Positions 43,217 to 53,058 of a stretch of DNA of 64,000 bases are shown one piece after another (the first letter of the stretch is position 1; the number at the start of each line of letters is the position of its first letter). The notes beneath the pieces were generated by a model. The model had not been told where the DNA came from and made no database searches. It saw only the letters and a program-made list of their open reading frames with translations. This DNA is from Bradyrhizobium cajani (GTDB taxonomy: Bacteria > Pseudomonadota > Alphaproteobacteria > Rhizobiales > Xanthobacteraceae), in contig NZ_WQNE01000002.1 in assembly GCF_009759665.1 (NCBI RefSeq), positions 62,001-126,000 on the forward strand, given 5' to 3'. The position numbers and the translations under genes are program-made.

Positions 43217-45160
43217 TCAACCGGCCTGCTTTACCCGCATGTACCACTCGACGAGCCGGCGAACCTGACGCTCGGTGTAGCCGCGCTCCACCATGCGTGC
43301 GACGAACTCGCCGTGCTTCTTCTCCGTCTCGCCGTCCTTCTTGGATCCGAACGAGATCACCGGGAGCAGGTCCTCGACCTGCGAGAATATCCGCTTTTCG
43401 ATCACATCGCGAATCTTCTCGTAGCTGGTCCAGGTCGGATTCTTGCCGGCATTCTGTGCTCTCGCCCTCAACGAGAACTTGACGACCTCGTTGCGGAAAT
43501 CCTTCGGGTTGGCGATGCCGGCCGGTTTCTCGATCTTGGTCAGCTCCTGGTTCAAGAGATCGCGATCGAGGAGTTGTCCGGTGTCGGGATCCTTGAAATC
43601 CTGGTCCTCGATCCATGCATCGGCATAATCCACGTAGCGGTCGAACAGGTTCTGGCCGTAATCGGAGTAGGATTCGAGATAGGCCTTCTGGATCTCGTTG
43701 CCGATGAACTCGGCGTAACGCGGCGCAAGTTCGGCCTTGATGAATTCGAGGTAGCGCTTTTCGGTTTCCTCGGGCAGCTGCTCGCGGCGGATGGCCTGTT
43801 CCAGCGCGTACATCAGGTGCACGGCGTCGGCGGCCACCTCCTGCGGATCGTGGTTGAAGGTCGCGGCCAGGATCTTGAAGGCGAAACGCGTGGACACGCC
43901 GTCCATGCCTTCATCGACGCCGGCGGCATCGCGGTATTCCTGGACGCTGCGCGCCTTGGGATCGGATTCCTTCAGGCTTTCGCCATCATAAACCCGCATC
44001 TTGGCAAAAACCGTGGAATTTTCGTGTTTGCGCAGACGCGACATCACCGAGAACCTGGCCATCGTCTCCAGCGTCGCCGGCGCGCAGGGCGCAGAGGCGA
44101 GTTCGGAGCCCTGGATCAGCTTTTCGTAGATTTTCTGCTCTTCGGTGAACCGCAGGACATAGGGCACCTTGATCACGCAGACGCGATCGATAAAGGCTTC
44201 GTTGTTCTTGTTGGACTTGAAGCTCTGCCACTCCGCCTCGTTGGAGTGAGCGAGGATGATACCACCGAAAGGAATCGCGCCGATATTCTCGGTGCCGATA
44301 TAGTTGCCTTCCTGCGTCGCAGTGAGCAGCGGATGCAGCATCTTGATCGGCGCCTTGAACATCTCGACGAATTCGAGGATGCCCTGATTGGAGCGGTTGA
44401 GACCGCCCGAATAGCTGTAGGCGTCAGGATCGTTCTGCGCGTAGGTCTCGAGCTTGCGGATGTCGACCTTACCGACCAGCGACGAGATGTCCTGGTTGTT
44501 TTCGTCACCCGGCTCGGTCTTGGAGATCGCGATCTGGCGCAGCCGCGACGGCGAGACCTTGGCGACGCGGAATTGCGAGATGTCGCCGCCGAAGGATTCG
44601 AGCCGCTTGAAGCACCACGGGCTCATCAGGCCGGTGAGGCGGCGGCGCGGAATGCCGTATTTCTCTTCCAGCATCGGCCCGAGCTGGTCGGGATCGAACA
44701 GGCTGAGCGGGCTCTCGAATACGGGCGAGAGTTCATCGCCGGCCTTCAGCACGTAGATGGGATGCACTTCCATCAGCGACTTTAGCCGCTCGGCGAGCGA
44801 GGATTTGCCGCCGCCGACCGGGCCGAGCAGGTAGAGAATCTGCTTGCGCTCTTCGAGGCCCTGCGCGGCGTGACGGAAGAAACCAACGATGCGCTCGATG
44901 GTTTCCTCCATGCCGTAGAAGCCGGCGAAGGCCGGATAGGTGCGGATCGTGCGGTTCAAAAAAATACGGCCAAGGCGTGGGTCCTTGGCCGTGTCAATCG
45001 TCTGAGGGTCACCGATCGCCGCTAGTAGTCGTTCGGCCGCGTTCGCGTATTTCATGGGATCGCTTCGACACGATTCCAGATATTCCGCCATCGACATGTC
45101 GTGCTGGCTTCTCGCCTCGAACGACCGAGCGAAAGCGTTGAATAGAGAATCGTTGTACAT
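43217..45160 (-). CDS. PrkA/YeaG serine protein kinase
   Basis: A 647-residue protein of the PrkA family. The AAA-type ATPase domain holds Walker A GPVGGGKSSLAERL (about 113-126) and ILAHSNEAEW, and the C-terminal part matches the PrkA kinase domain (ETEKRYLEFIKAELAPRYAEF, YVDYADAWIEDQDF). GGAGAGG precedes the ATG. An EcfG-type promoter lies at 45195-45220. E. coli yeaG and yeaH are a stress operon controlled by RpoS, so the promoter fits the role. Confidence 0.94.
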   Translation of the reverse strand: MYNDSLFNAFARSFEARSQHDMSMAEYLESCRSDPMKYANAAERLLAAIGDPQTIDTAKDPRLGRIFLNRTIRTYPAFAGFYGMEETIERIVGFFRHAAQGLEERKQILYLLGPVGGGKSSLAERLKSLMEVHPIYVLKAGDELSPVFESPLSLFDPDQLGPMLEEKYGIPRRRLTGLMSPWCFKRLESFGGDISQFRVAKVSPSRLRQIAISKTEPGDENNQDISSLVGKVDIRKLETYAQNDPDAYSYSGGLNRSNQGILEFVEMFKAPIKMLHPLLTATQEGNYIGTENIGAIPFGGIILAHSNEAEWQSFKSNKNNEAFIDRVCVIKVPYVLRFTEEQKIYEKLIQGSELASAPCAPATLETMARFSVMSRLRKHENSTVFAKMRVYDGESLKESDPKARSVQEYRDAAGVDEGMDGVSTRFAFKILAATFNHDPQEVAADAVHLMYALEQAIRREQLPEETEKRYLEFIKAELAPRYAEFIGNEIQKAYLESYSDYGQNLFDRYVDYADAWIEDQDFKDPDTGQLLDRDLLNQELTKIEKPAGIANPKDFRNEVVKFSLRARAQNAGKNPTWTSYEKIRDVIEKRIFSQVEDLLPVISFGSKKDGETEKKHGEFVARMVERGYTERQVRRLVEWYMRVKQAG

Positions 45161-45194
45161 GATCCCTCTCCGCGTGAGTTCCGCTACAAGCTGA

Positions 45195-45220
45195 AACGAA
45201 AGCAGTTACCGGACCGTTCC
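45195..45220 (-). promoter_or_regulatory. EcfG-type general stress promoter of prkA operon
   Basis: On the minus strand GGAAC (45220-45216) is followed by a 17-nt spacer and CGTT (45198-45195). This matches exactly the GGAAC-N16/17-CGTT consensus of alphaproteobacterial EcfG promoters. The -10 element is about 35 nt from the prkA start. No equally good match was seen upstream of the other genes checked. Confidence 0.75.
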
Positions 45221-45333
45221 TCAGGCCGTTTCGAATCAGCGTGAGCACATGACGATCATTGGACACCCTGGCGCCATCTCGACGCAACGCACAACGTAGG
45301 CATTCGGGTGAGTTACAAACAGGCACCTGCCTG

Positions 45334-46060
45334 TTATTTATGCGAATCTATACCCGTATTCGCTAATTTCCAGCAAATGTCGCCTCGCCGCAACATCCGG
45401 GCGTTACCGGGGATCGTCCATCCGGCAGCGCAGCATAGGCGCTGGCCCGCGGCAGCTTTATGACGCTTGTGCGGCCAAGGCTGCTGTACAGCCAGGGCTT
45501 GCTGTACAGCCAAGGCTTGCTGTACAGCCAAGGCTTGCGCACCGTGATCGCCATCTCGCCGCAATGCGGTGCATGAATTGCTGGCAGCATGACAGTCACG
45601 GCATGCGCGCAGCAATGTATCGAAATCGGTCGCCAGACCGTCGGGGCGAATGACGATGCGGTTGTCCCGCACGCCGCGGGACATCGCCGGGATGCCGGAG
45701 AGCTGCCGCAGCAAGGCCGGCGTCGGCGTCAGCGCGATCAACCTGTGCCCGCGGCGCTCTTCGGTCGACTCCCAGAGGAGAAATTCATTTCCGATCCGGA
45801 GATCGCGAATGCCGTAGGCGGTAACGATCACCGCCGTTCGGCGGGAAGCATCCAGATCAGCAGAGCGGCCGAACGCCGCGGCGCCGGCATAGCCGATCAT
45901 CGCAGTGTGGTCGCCAAGCCCGTCCCATCAATCGAAAGCCAAGCTTGCACTGAGCAGGGTCATCACAAAGCCCGCCGCGACCAGCAACTGCGCCTGCGTT
46001 GCGCATTGGCCGATTTCGAGATCGTGGGGACGTCGATGACCGCGGCCGGCACGACCGATT
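45334..46060 (-). pseudogene. Decayed STM3941-like gene
   Basis: The frame from ATG 45900 (188 residues) reads GIRDLRIGNEFLLWES and DGLATDFDTLLRACRDC, which align with VGIRDTRLADETIAW..LLWE and GGLTMDTETLLETCKQY of the intact copy at 37337. Extended upstream, the same frame reads AQLLVAAGFVMTLLSASLAFD, which mirrors that copy's first helix, then a TGA at 45930-45928. A further lesion at about 45991-46011 shifts the frame from a TISKS start resembling TISYSK. After about 45610 the reading frame is only read-through, including the triple repeat. Confidence 0.65.
45483..45536. repeat. Triple 18-bp repeat containing GCTGTACAGC
   Basis: Three copies of GCTGTACAGCCAAGGCTT (first copy GCTGTACAGCCAGGGCTT) occur head to tail at 45483-45500, 45501-45518 and 45519-45536. 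GCTGTACAGC is a perfect 10-bp palindrome. They lie about 265 bp upstream of the stress promoter of prkA. Confidence 0.88.
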
Positions 46061-46354
46061 GCGGACTGTCGACGATTGCATGCGCAGGACCGTCACGATG
46101 TGCGTGCAAAAGGGCCAACCCACCGCAGGTTGACGTTACGCAATGAGACTGCGGCTGAGCCACACCGGCCAATGATCTTTTTACGCAACACGGCCGCTTC
46201 CGCAGGGATCGCCATGATCGCGACGGAGTTACACTGAGAGTATGACGCCCAAACCCTTGATTGGTTCCCTCCCGGGAGCATGTAGGCTAGAGGATAGCGC
46301 GTCAGGACCGGCGCGGAAACCCCTCGCCCGCAGGCTTGGAGATAAATAAGCATC
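46061..46354. other. Intergenic region before the pentose-phosphate operon
   Basis: No gene seen. TTGATT followed 18 nt later by TAGGCT (about 46258-46287) could be a vegetative promoter for tal-pgi, and GGAG lies about 12 nt before the ATG at 46355. Both are weak calls. Confidence 0.45.
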
Positions 46355-49204
46355 ATGAATCCCGTCAAAGAACTGGAAAAGCACGGTCAAGCCGTCTGGC
46401 TGGACTTCCTGGCCCGCGGCTTCATCGCCAAGGGCGACCTGAAGCGGCTGATCGAGACGGACGGCGTCAAGGGCGTCACCTCCAATCCGTCGATCTTCGA
46501 GAAGGCGATCGGCAGCTCGGACGAATACGACGCGCCCATCGGCAAGGCGCTGAAGCGCGGCGACCGGACCGTGGCCGACCTGTTCGAGGCCGTCGCGGTC
46601 GAGGACATCCAGAATGCCGCCGACGTGCTGCGCCCGGTCTATGACCGCCTCAAGGGCGGCGACGGCTATGTCAGCCTGGAGGTCTCGCCGTATCTGGCGA
46701 TGGACACCGCCGGCACGGTCGCCGAGGCGCGGCGGCTCTGGAAGGACGTCGATCGCAAGAACCTGATGGTGAAGGTGCCGGCGACGCCGGAGGGCCTGCC
46801 GGCGATCGAACAGCTGATCGGGGGCGGCATCAGCATCAACATCACACTGTTGTTCTCCAGGGACGTCTATCTCCAGGTCGCCGAAGCCTATCTCGCGGGT
46901 CTGGAGACATACGTCGCAGGCGGCGGCGATCCGTCGCATGTGGCGAGCGTGGCGAGCTTCTTCGTCAGCCGGATCGACACCATGGTCGACAAGCAACTCG
47001 ACGAGAGGATCGCCCGCGCCAACGATCCGAGCGAGAAGGAGCGGCTCGCCGCGCTCAAGGGCAAGATCGCGATCGCCAATGCCAAGCTCGCCTATCAGGA
47101 CTACAAACGCCTGTTTTCGGGGCCACGCTGGGAGAAGCTCGCCGCCAAGGGCGCCAAGCCGCAGCGCATGCTGTGGGCGTCCACCGGCACCAAGAACAAG
47201 GACTACAGCGACGTCCTCTACGTCGAGGAACTGATCGGTCCCAACACCATCAACACCGTACCGCCGGCAACGCTGGACGCGTTCCGCGACCACGGCAAGC
47301 CGCGCGACAGCCTGGAAGAGAATATCGAGGACGCCCGCCGCGTGCTCGAGGAGCTGGAGCGCTCCGGCATTTCGCTCGATGCCATCACCGAAGAGCTGGT
47401 CAAGGATGGCGTCAAACAGTTCGCCGATGCCGCCGACAAGCTCTATGGCGCCGTCGCCCACAAGCGCGCGACCGTGCTCGGGCCCGCGATCGACCGCCAG
47501 CTTCTCTCGCTCGGCGACGGTCTCGGCAAGGCGGTGGCGAAGAGCACCGAGGAATGGCGCGCGTCGGCCAAGATCCGCAGGCTGTGGCAGCGCGACAAGT
47601 CGGTCTGGACCGGCACCGACGAGGACAAATGGCTCGGCTGGCTCGACAGCGCGGCCAAGGCCGACGTCGCCGACTATGAGGACTATGCGGGCCGCGTGAA
47701 GGGCCAGAAATTCTCCGATGCCGTCGTGCTCGGCATGGGGGGATCAAGCCTCGGGCCCGAGGTGCTCGCCGAGACCTTTGGGAAAAAGCCAGGCTTCCCG
47801 AAGCTGCACGTGCTGGATTCCACCGATCCGGCGCAGGTGCGGGCGATGGAAGCCAGGATCGATATCGCCAACACCGTGTTCATCGTCTCCAGCAAGTCCG
47901 GCGGCACCACCGAGCCGAACGCGATGAAGGACTATTTCCACGAGCGCGTCGCGCAGGCGGTCGGACCGAAGGTGAAGACCGGCCATCGCTTCATCGCGGT
48001 GACCGATCCCGGCTCGTCGCTGGAGAAGGCGGCCAAGAGCCTCGACTACGCCCGCATCTTCCACGGCGAGCCCACCATCGGCGGGCGCTATTCGGTGCTC
48101 TCGCCGTTCGGCCTGGTGCCGGCGGCAACCGCCGGCATCGACGTCAAGACCTTCGTCAAGCATGCGCTGGCGATGGCCCGCTCCTGCGGGCCGGACGTGC
48201 CGCCAAGCGAAAACCCCGGCGTGCAGCTCGGGCTTGCCATGGGCCTTGCCGCGCTCGAAGGCCGCGACAAGGTGACGATCCTGTCGTCGAAGAAGATCGC
48301 CGATTTCGGCGCCTGGGCCGAGCAGCTCATCGCGGAATCCACCGGCAAGGAAGGCAAGGGGCTGATCCCGATCGAGGGCGAGCCGCTGGGCGAACCCGCG
48401 CTCTACGGCAACGACCGCTTCTTCATCGACATCCGCACCGAAGGCGAAGCGGACGCCGCCCATGACTCCAAGCTTGCCGCGATCGAGGCGGCCGGCCATC
48501 CCGTGGTGCGCGTCGTCATGAAGTCGATCGACCATCTCGGCCAGGAGTTCTTCCGCTTCGAGATGGCGACCGCGGTCGCAGGCAGCATTCTCGGCATCAA
48601 CCCGTTCGACCAGCCGGACGTGGAAGCGGCCAAGATCAAGACCCGCGAGCTCACCGCGTCGTTCGAGAGGACCGGCGCGCTGCCGGAAGAGCAGCCGGTG
48701 GTCAGCACGGACGAAGCCGATCTCTACACCGACGAAGCCAACGCCACGGCGCTCCGCGCCGCCGGCGCCAATGGCGACCTCACCTCCTGGCTGAAGGCGC
48801 ATCTCTCCCGCTCCAACCACGGCGACTATGTCGCCCTGCTCGGCTACATCGCGCGCGACAAGGCCACGATCGACGCGCTCCAGGCGATGCGGTTAGAGGT
48901 GCGTGAGAAGCGGCATGTCGCGACCTGCGCAGAATTCGGACCGCGCTTCCTGCACTCCACCGGACAGGCCTACAAGGGCGGGCCCGACAGCGGCGTGTTC
49001 CTCCAGATCACCGCCGACGATGCCAAGGATCTTGCCGTGCCGGGCCAGAAGGCGAGCTTCGGCGTGATCAAGGCGGCGCAGGCGCGCGGCGATTTCGACG
49101 TGCTCACCGAACGCGGCCGGCGCGCACTCCGCGTCCACCTGAAGGGTGGGCTCAAGAAAGGTCTCGCGGCGCTCAATGCCGCGCTCAACGACGCACTGAA
49201 CTAA
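46355..49204 (+). CDS. Transaldolase-glucose-6-phosphate isomerase fusion
   Basis: A 949-residue bifunctional enzyme. Residues 1-370 are a transaldolase: the start [14 protein letters not shown], the Schiff-base Lys in NLMVKVPAT and [13 protein letters not shown]. From about 420 to 949 it is a phosphoglucose isomerase, with [27 protein letters not shown] and a later [11 protein letters not shown]. It would convert sedoheptulose-7-P and glyceraldehyde-3-P to erythrose-4-P and fructose-6-P, and fructose-6-P to glucose-6-P. Fused versions of this kind are known in alphaproteobacteria. It heads an operon with gnd, zwf, pgl and gluconokinase, so it feeds carbon back into the oxidative branch. Confidence 0.93.
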   Translation: MNPVKELEKHGQAVWLDFLARGFIAKGDLKRLIETDGVKGVTSNPSIFEKAIGSSDEYDAPIGKALKRGDRTVADLFEAVAVEDIQNAADVLRPVYDRLKGGDGYVSLEVSPYLAMDTAGTVAEARRLWKDVDRKNLMVKVPATPEGLPAIEQLIGGGISINITLLFSRDVYLQVAEAYLAGLETYVAGGGDPSHVASVASFFVSRIDTMVDKQLDERIARANDPSEKERLAALKGKIAIANAKLAYQDYKRLFSGPRWEKLAAKGAKPQRMLWASTGTKNKDYSDVLYVEELIGPNTINTVPPATLDAFRDHGKPRDSLEENIEDARRVLEELERSGISLDAITEELVKDGVKQFADAADKLYGAVAHKRATVLGPAIDRQLLSLGDGLGKAVAKSTEEWRASAKIRRLWQRDKSVWTGTDEDKWLGWLDSAAKADVADYEDYAGRVKGQKFSDAVVLGMGGSSLGPEVLAETFGKKPGFPKLHVLDSTDPAQVRAMEARIDIANTVFIVSSKSGGTTEPNAMKDYFHERVAQAVGPKVKTGHRFIAVTDPGSSLEKAAKSLDYARIFHGEPTIGGRYSVLSPFGLVPAATAGIDVKTFVKHALAMARSCGPDVPPSENPGVQLGLAMGLAALEGRDKVTILSSKKIADFGAWAEQLIAESTGKEGKGLIPIEGEPLGEPALYGNDRFFIDIRTEGEADAAHDSKLAAIEAAGHPVVRVVMKSIDHLGQEFFRFEMATAVAGSILGINPFDQPDVEAAKIKTRELTASFERTGALPEEQPVVSTDEADLYTDEANATALRAAGANGDLTSWLKAHLSRSNHGDYVALLGYIARDKATIDALQAMRLEVREKRHVATCAEFGPRFLHSTGQAYKGGPDSGVFLQITADDAKDLAVPGQKASFGVIKAAQARGDFDVLTERGRRALRVHLKGGLKKGLAALNAALNDALN

Positions 49205-49217
49205 GGGAATCTCTCAC

Positions 49218-50216
49218 ATGCAACTCGGCATGATCGGCCTCGGCCGGATGGGCGGCAACATCGTTCGCCGGCTGATGCGCCAGGGACATTCGACCGTGGT
49301 CTACGACAAGGACGCCAAGGCCGTCGCGGGCCTGGCCGCAGACGGCGCCACAGGCTCGGCGACGCTCGAAGAGTTCATCTCGAAACTCGAGCGGCCGCGC
49401 ACCGCCTGGGTGATGCTGCCGGCCGGCCGCATCACCGAGACCACGATCGACACGATCGCGGGTGTGATGCAGGCGGGCGACGTCATCATCGACGGTGGCA
49501 ACACCTTCTGGCAGGACGACGTTCGCCGCGGCAAGGCGCTGAAGGCGCGCGGCATCCACTATGTCGACGTCGGCACCTCAGGCGGCGTCTGGGGGCTAGA
49601 CCGCGGCTATTGCATGATGATCGGCGGCGAGAAGCAGGTGGTCGACCGGCTCGATCCGATCTTCGCCGCGCTCGCACCCGGTGCCGGCGACATTCCGCGC
49701 ACGGAAGGGCGCGAAGGCCGCGATCCCCGCATCGAACAGGGCTACATTCATGCCGGCCCGGTCGGCGCCGGCCACTTCGTCAAGATGATCCACAACGGCA
49801 TCGAATACGGCCTGATGCAGGCCTATGCCGAAGGTTTCGACATCCTCAAGAACGCCAACATCGAGGCGCTGCCTGCCGATCATCGCTACGATCTCGATCT
49901 CGCCGACATCGCCGAAGTATGGCGGCGCGGCAGCGTGATCCCATCCTGGCTGCTCGACCTCACCTCGACGGCGCTCGCCGAAAGCCCGGCGCTGTCGGAA
50001 TATTCCGGGTTCGTGGAAGATTCCGGCGAAGGGCGGTGGACCGTGAACGCAGCGATCGACGAAGCCGTACCGGCCGAAGTCCTGACTGCTGCGCTCTACA
50101 CACGTTTCCGTTCCCGCAAGGAACACACATTCGCCGAAAAAATTCTCTCCGCGATGCGCGCAGGGTTCGGCGGCCACAAGGAGCCGAAGCAGCCGGGCGC
50201 TTCGAAATCCAAGTAA
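49218..50216 (+). CDS. gnd: 6-phosphogluconate dehydrogenase (decarboxylating, short form)
   Basis: A 332-residue enzyme with the Rossmann start [53 protein letters not shown] and the [20 protein letters not shown] helix carrying the catalytic Lys/His/Asn set. At this length it belongs to the short, often NAD-dependent GndA-like group rather than the 470-residue NADP form. It yields ribulose-5-P, CO2 and NAD(P)H. Its ATG lies 13 nt after tal-pgi. Confidence 0.94.
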   Translation: MQLGMIGLGRMGGNIVRRLMRQGHSTVVYDKDAKAVAGLAADGATGSATLEEFISKLERPRTAWVMLPAGRITETTIDTIAGVMQAGDVIIDGGNTFWQDDVRRGKALKARGIHYVDVGTSGGVWGLDRGYCMMIGGEKQVVDRLDPIFAALAPGAGDIPRTEGREGRDPRIEQGYIHAGPVGAGHFVKMIHNGIEYGLMQAYAEGFDILKNANIEALPADHRYDLDLADIAEVWRRGSVIPSWLLDLTSTALAESPALSEYSGFVEDSGEGRWTVNAAIDEAVPAEVLTAALYTRFRSRKEHTFAEKILSAMRAGFGGHKEPKQPGASKSK

Positions 50217-50237
50217 CAAAACGAAGGCCAATCGTTC

Positions 50238-51749
50238 GTGACACAAGACCCGCAAGCAAAGCGCAAGCCGGAAAATTGCGCCTTCGTCATCTTCGGCGTG
50301 ACCGGAGACCTGACTCATCGGCTGGTGATGCCGTCACTCTACAATCTCGCCGCCGAGCACCTGCTGCCGGAAAAGTTCTGCGTCGTCGGCGTGGCCCGCA
50401 AGGGCCAGTCGGACGACGAGTTGCGCAACAGCCTGATGAAGGGGCTCCGCCAGTTCGCGACGCGGCCAGTGGACGACGACGTCGCCACGAGGCTGCTGCA
50501 ATGCCTGACCTTCGTCGAGGCCGATCCGAAGGACCCACCCTCGTTCGACCGCCTGCGCGAGCATCTGGACTCGCTCGAATGCGCGCAGGAGACCGGCGGC
50601 AACCGGCTGTTCTACCTCGCGACCCCGCCGGCCGCATTCGCGCCGACCGCGCGCGAGCTCGGCCGCACCGGCATGATGAAGGAGAACGGCGCCTGGCGGC
50701 GGCTGGTGATCGAAAAGCCGTTCGGCACCGACCTTGCCTCCGCGCGCGCGCTGAACGCCGAGCTCCTGAAGATCATGGAAGAGCACCAGATCTACCGGAT
50801 CGATCACTATCTCGGCAAGGAGACGGTGCAGAACATCCTGGTGCTGCGCTTCGCCAATGGCATGTTCGAGCCGATCTGGAACCGCAACCACATCGACCAC
50901 ATCCAGATCACGGTGGAGGAGAAGCTCGGCGTCGGCCATCGCGGTGGCTTCTACGACGCCACCGGCGCGCTGCGCGACATGGTGCCGAACCATCTGTTCC
51001 AGCTGATGTCGCTGGTGGCGATGGAGCCGCCGGCGCGGTTCGACGCGCATTCCGTGCGTTCCGAGAAGGCCGACGTGCTCACGTCGATCCAGCAGCCAAG
51101 CCGGGAAGAAGCACTCAAGAATTCGGTCCGCGCGCAATATCTCGCGGGGCGCATCGGCGGCGACGAGATTCCCGACTATCGCAAGACCGAAGACGTCAAG
51201 TCCGGCAGCACCACCGAGACCTATGTCGCGCTGAAGCTGATGATCGACAATTGGCGATGGGCCGGCGTGCCGTTCTATTTGCGGACCGGCAAGGCGCTGG
51301 CGCACAAGCGCACCGAGGTCGCGATCAAGTTCAAGCAGGCGCCGCTGTCGATGTTCACGGGCACGGCGGTCGATCGTCTCTCGCAGAATTTCCTGACCAT
51401 CGGCATCGCGCCGACCGAAACCATCGAGCTCCAGTTCAACGCCAAGATTCCGGGACCAAGCGTCACCATCGACGGCGTCGAGATGAAGTTCCGCTACGGC
51501 GACTATTTCCGGGCCGATCCCTCAACCGGCTACGAGACGCTGATCTACGACTGCATGATCGGCGACAACATCCTGTTCCAGCGCGCCGACGGCGTCGAGG
51601 CCGGATGGCAGGCGGTGCAGCCGTTCCTGGACGCCTGGAAAAGCGCAGGCACCAACGGCATCGAGACCTATGAAGCCGGCAGCGACGGTCCGGCCTGCGC
51701 CGACGAGTTGCTCCGGCGCGACGGGCGAAGCTGGCGGAAGTACTCGTGA
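50238..51749 (+). CDS. zwf: Glucose-6-phosphate 1-dehydrogenase
   Basis: A 503-residue enzyme of normal length. The coenzyme motif FVIFGVTGDLTHRLVMPSL lies near the N terminus, with EKPFGTDLASA and the catalytic RIDHYLGKETVQN (His-Tyr) following, then GVPFYLRTGKALAHKRTE. It oxidises glucose-6-P to 6-phosphogluconolactone. Start is GTG with GAAGG upstream, giving MTQDPQAKRKPENCAFVIFG; the stop overlaps the pgl start (TGATG). Confidence 0.97.
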   Translation: MTQDPQAKRKPENCAFVIFGVTGDLTHRLVMPSLYNLAAEHLLPEKFCVVGVARKGQSDDELRNSLMKGLRQFATRPVDDDVATRLLQCLTFVEADPKDPPSFDRLREHLDSLECAQETGGNRLFYLATPPAAFAPTARELGRTGMMKENGAWRRLVIEKPFGTDLASARALNAELLKIMEEHQIYRIDHYLGKETVQNILVLRFANGMFEPIWNRNHIDHIQITVEEKLGVGHRGGFYDATGALRDMVPNHLFQLMSLVAMEPPARFDAHSVRSEKADVLTSIQQPSREEALKNSVRAQYLAGRIGGDEIPDYRKTEDVKSGSTTETYVALKLMIDNWRWAGVPFYLRTGKALAHKRTEVAIKFKQAPLSMFTGTAVDRLSQNFLTIGIAPTETIELQFNAKIPGPSVTIDGVEMKFRYGDYFRADPSTGYETLIYDCMIGDNILFQRADGVEAGWQAVQPFLDAWKSAGTNGIETYEAGSDGPACADELLRRDGRSWRKYS

Positions 51750-52498
51750 TGTCGGCGGCCGACCAGCCGAAGCTGATCGTCGCGGCTGACGCGGAGGCCC
51801 TGGCGCAGGCCGCGGCCGAACGGGTGATGGCGCGGATCGCCGCCAACCGCTCGCGCATCGCGATCTGCCTGACCGGCGGCTCCAGCCCGAAGAAGCTCTA
51901 TCAATTGCTCGGCAGCGATGTCTGGTACGAAAAAATCCCGTGGGATCGCGTACACTGGTTCATCGGCGACGAGCGCTTCGTCGGCGAAAGCGATCCCCTC
52001 AACAACATGGCGGTCGCGCGCGCGACCTTCCTCGATCGCAGTGCGCCCTCCGGCCACATCCACCCGATCCCGACGATGGTTGAAAACCCCGAGCGCAGCG
52101 CCGAGGCCTATGCGCGCGAGCTGCAAGCCTTCTACGGCTCCGACCGGCTCGATCCGTCGCGGCCGCTGTTCGACATGGTCTTGATGGGTGCGGGCCCGGA
52201 CGGCCACACCGCCTCGCTCTTCCCGGGTTACCCCGAAATCGAGGAGACCGGACGCTGGGTTGTCGGCGTCCCCAAGGCCAATGTCGCGCCCTTCGTGCCG
52301 CGGGTGTCGCTCACCCTGCCCGTGCTGGCGTCCTGCCGCGAAATGCTGTTCGAGATTGCCGGGCACGACAAGCAGCCGATCTTGACGCGCCTCCTCAATG
52401 GCGAGAATCTGCCGGCGTTACGCGCGCGCTCGAAGGGTGAGACCGTCTGGCTGGTCGACCAGGCCGCGCTTCCGGAGGGAATTCGTGGCGGGCGTTGA
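51749..52498 (+). CDS. pgl: 6-phosphogluconolactonase
   Basis: A 249-residue protein of the DevB/Pgl family. ICLTGGSSPKKLYQLL, HWFIGDERFVGESDPLNNMAVAR and LMGAGPDGHTASLFPG are diagnostic. It hydrolyses 6-phosphogluconolactone. The ATG overlaps the zwf stop; a GTG 3 nt upstream is in frame. It overlaps the gluconokinase start by 14 nt. Confidence 0.95.
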   Translation: MSAADQPKLIVAADAEALAQAAAERVMARIAANRSRIAICLTGGSSPKKLYQLLGSDVWYEKIPWDRVHWFIGDERFVGESDPLNNMAVARATFLDRSAPSGHIHPIPTMVENPERSAEAYARELQAFYGSDRLDPSRPLFDMVLMGAGPDGHTASLFPGYPEIEETGRWVVGVPKANVAPFVPRVSLTLPVLASCREMLFEIAGHDKQPILTRLLNGENLPALRARSKGETVWLVDQAALPEGIRGGR

Positions 52499-53015
52499 AG
52501 CACCTTGTGCATTGATCGTGATGGGCGTGTCGGGCTCGGGCAAGAGTACGGTTGCGAACGCGCTCGGCGAGCGGCTCGGCTGGCGCTTCGAGGACGGCGA
52601 CAGCTTTCATCCGGCCAGCAATGTCGAGAAGATGCAGGCGGGTCATCCCCTCACGGACGAGGATCGCTGGCCCTGGCTCAACGCCATCGCCGACGAGATC
52701 GAGCGGGTCTGCAAGCACGGCGAACACGTCATCATCGCCTGCTCGGCGCTGAAGCACATCTATCGCGACGTGCTGCTGCGCGGACGCGACGACGTCCGCT
52801 TCGTTTTCCTGAGGGGCACGAAGGAGCTGATCGCCGAGCGGCTTGCACGTCGCAAGGGTCATTTCATGCCGCCCGAGCTGTTGACGAGCCAGTTCAACAC
52901 GCTGGAGCCGCCGGAAGCGGGCGAGCACGTCATCACCGTCTCGATCGACGAATCCGTCGAGGCGATCGTGGACGGCGTGGTGCGGCAGTTGAAACTGGGC
53001 GGGGCGCAGCGCTGA
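52485..53015 (+). CDS. Gluconokinase (GntK type)
   Basis: A 176-residue P-loop kinase: LIVMGVSGSGKSTVANALGERL (Walker A, about 11-22), RFEDGDSFHPASNVEKM and CSALKHIYRDVLLRG, then FVFLRGTKELIAERLARRKGHFMP, typical of GntK. It phosphorylates D-gluconate to 6-phosphogluconate, which enters the gnd step of the same operon. I set the start at GTG 52485 inside pgl; ATG 52521 lies at the P loop and would remove the first strand. Confidence 0.92.
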   Translation: MAGVEAPCALIVMGVSGSGKSTVANALGERLGWRFEDGDSFHPASNVEKMQAGHPLTDEDRWPWLNAIADEIERVCKHGEHVIIACSALKHIYRDVLLRGRDDVRFVFLRGTKELIAERLARRKGHFMPPELLTSQFNTLEPPEAGEHVITVSIDESVEAIVDGVVRQLKLGGAQR

Positions 53016-53058
53016 GGCCAAGAACCTGAACAAGAAACCTGAACCTTAAGGTCCTGCC

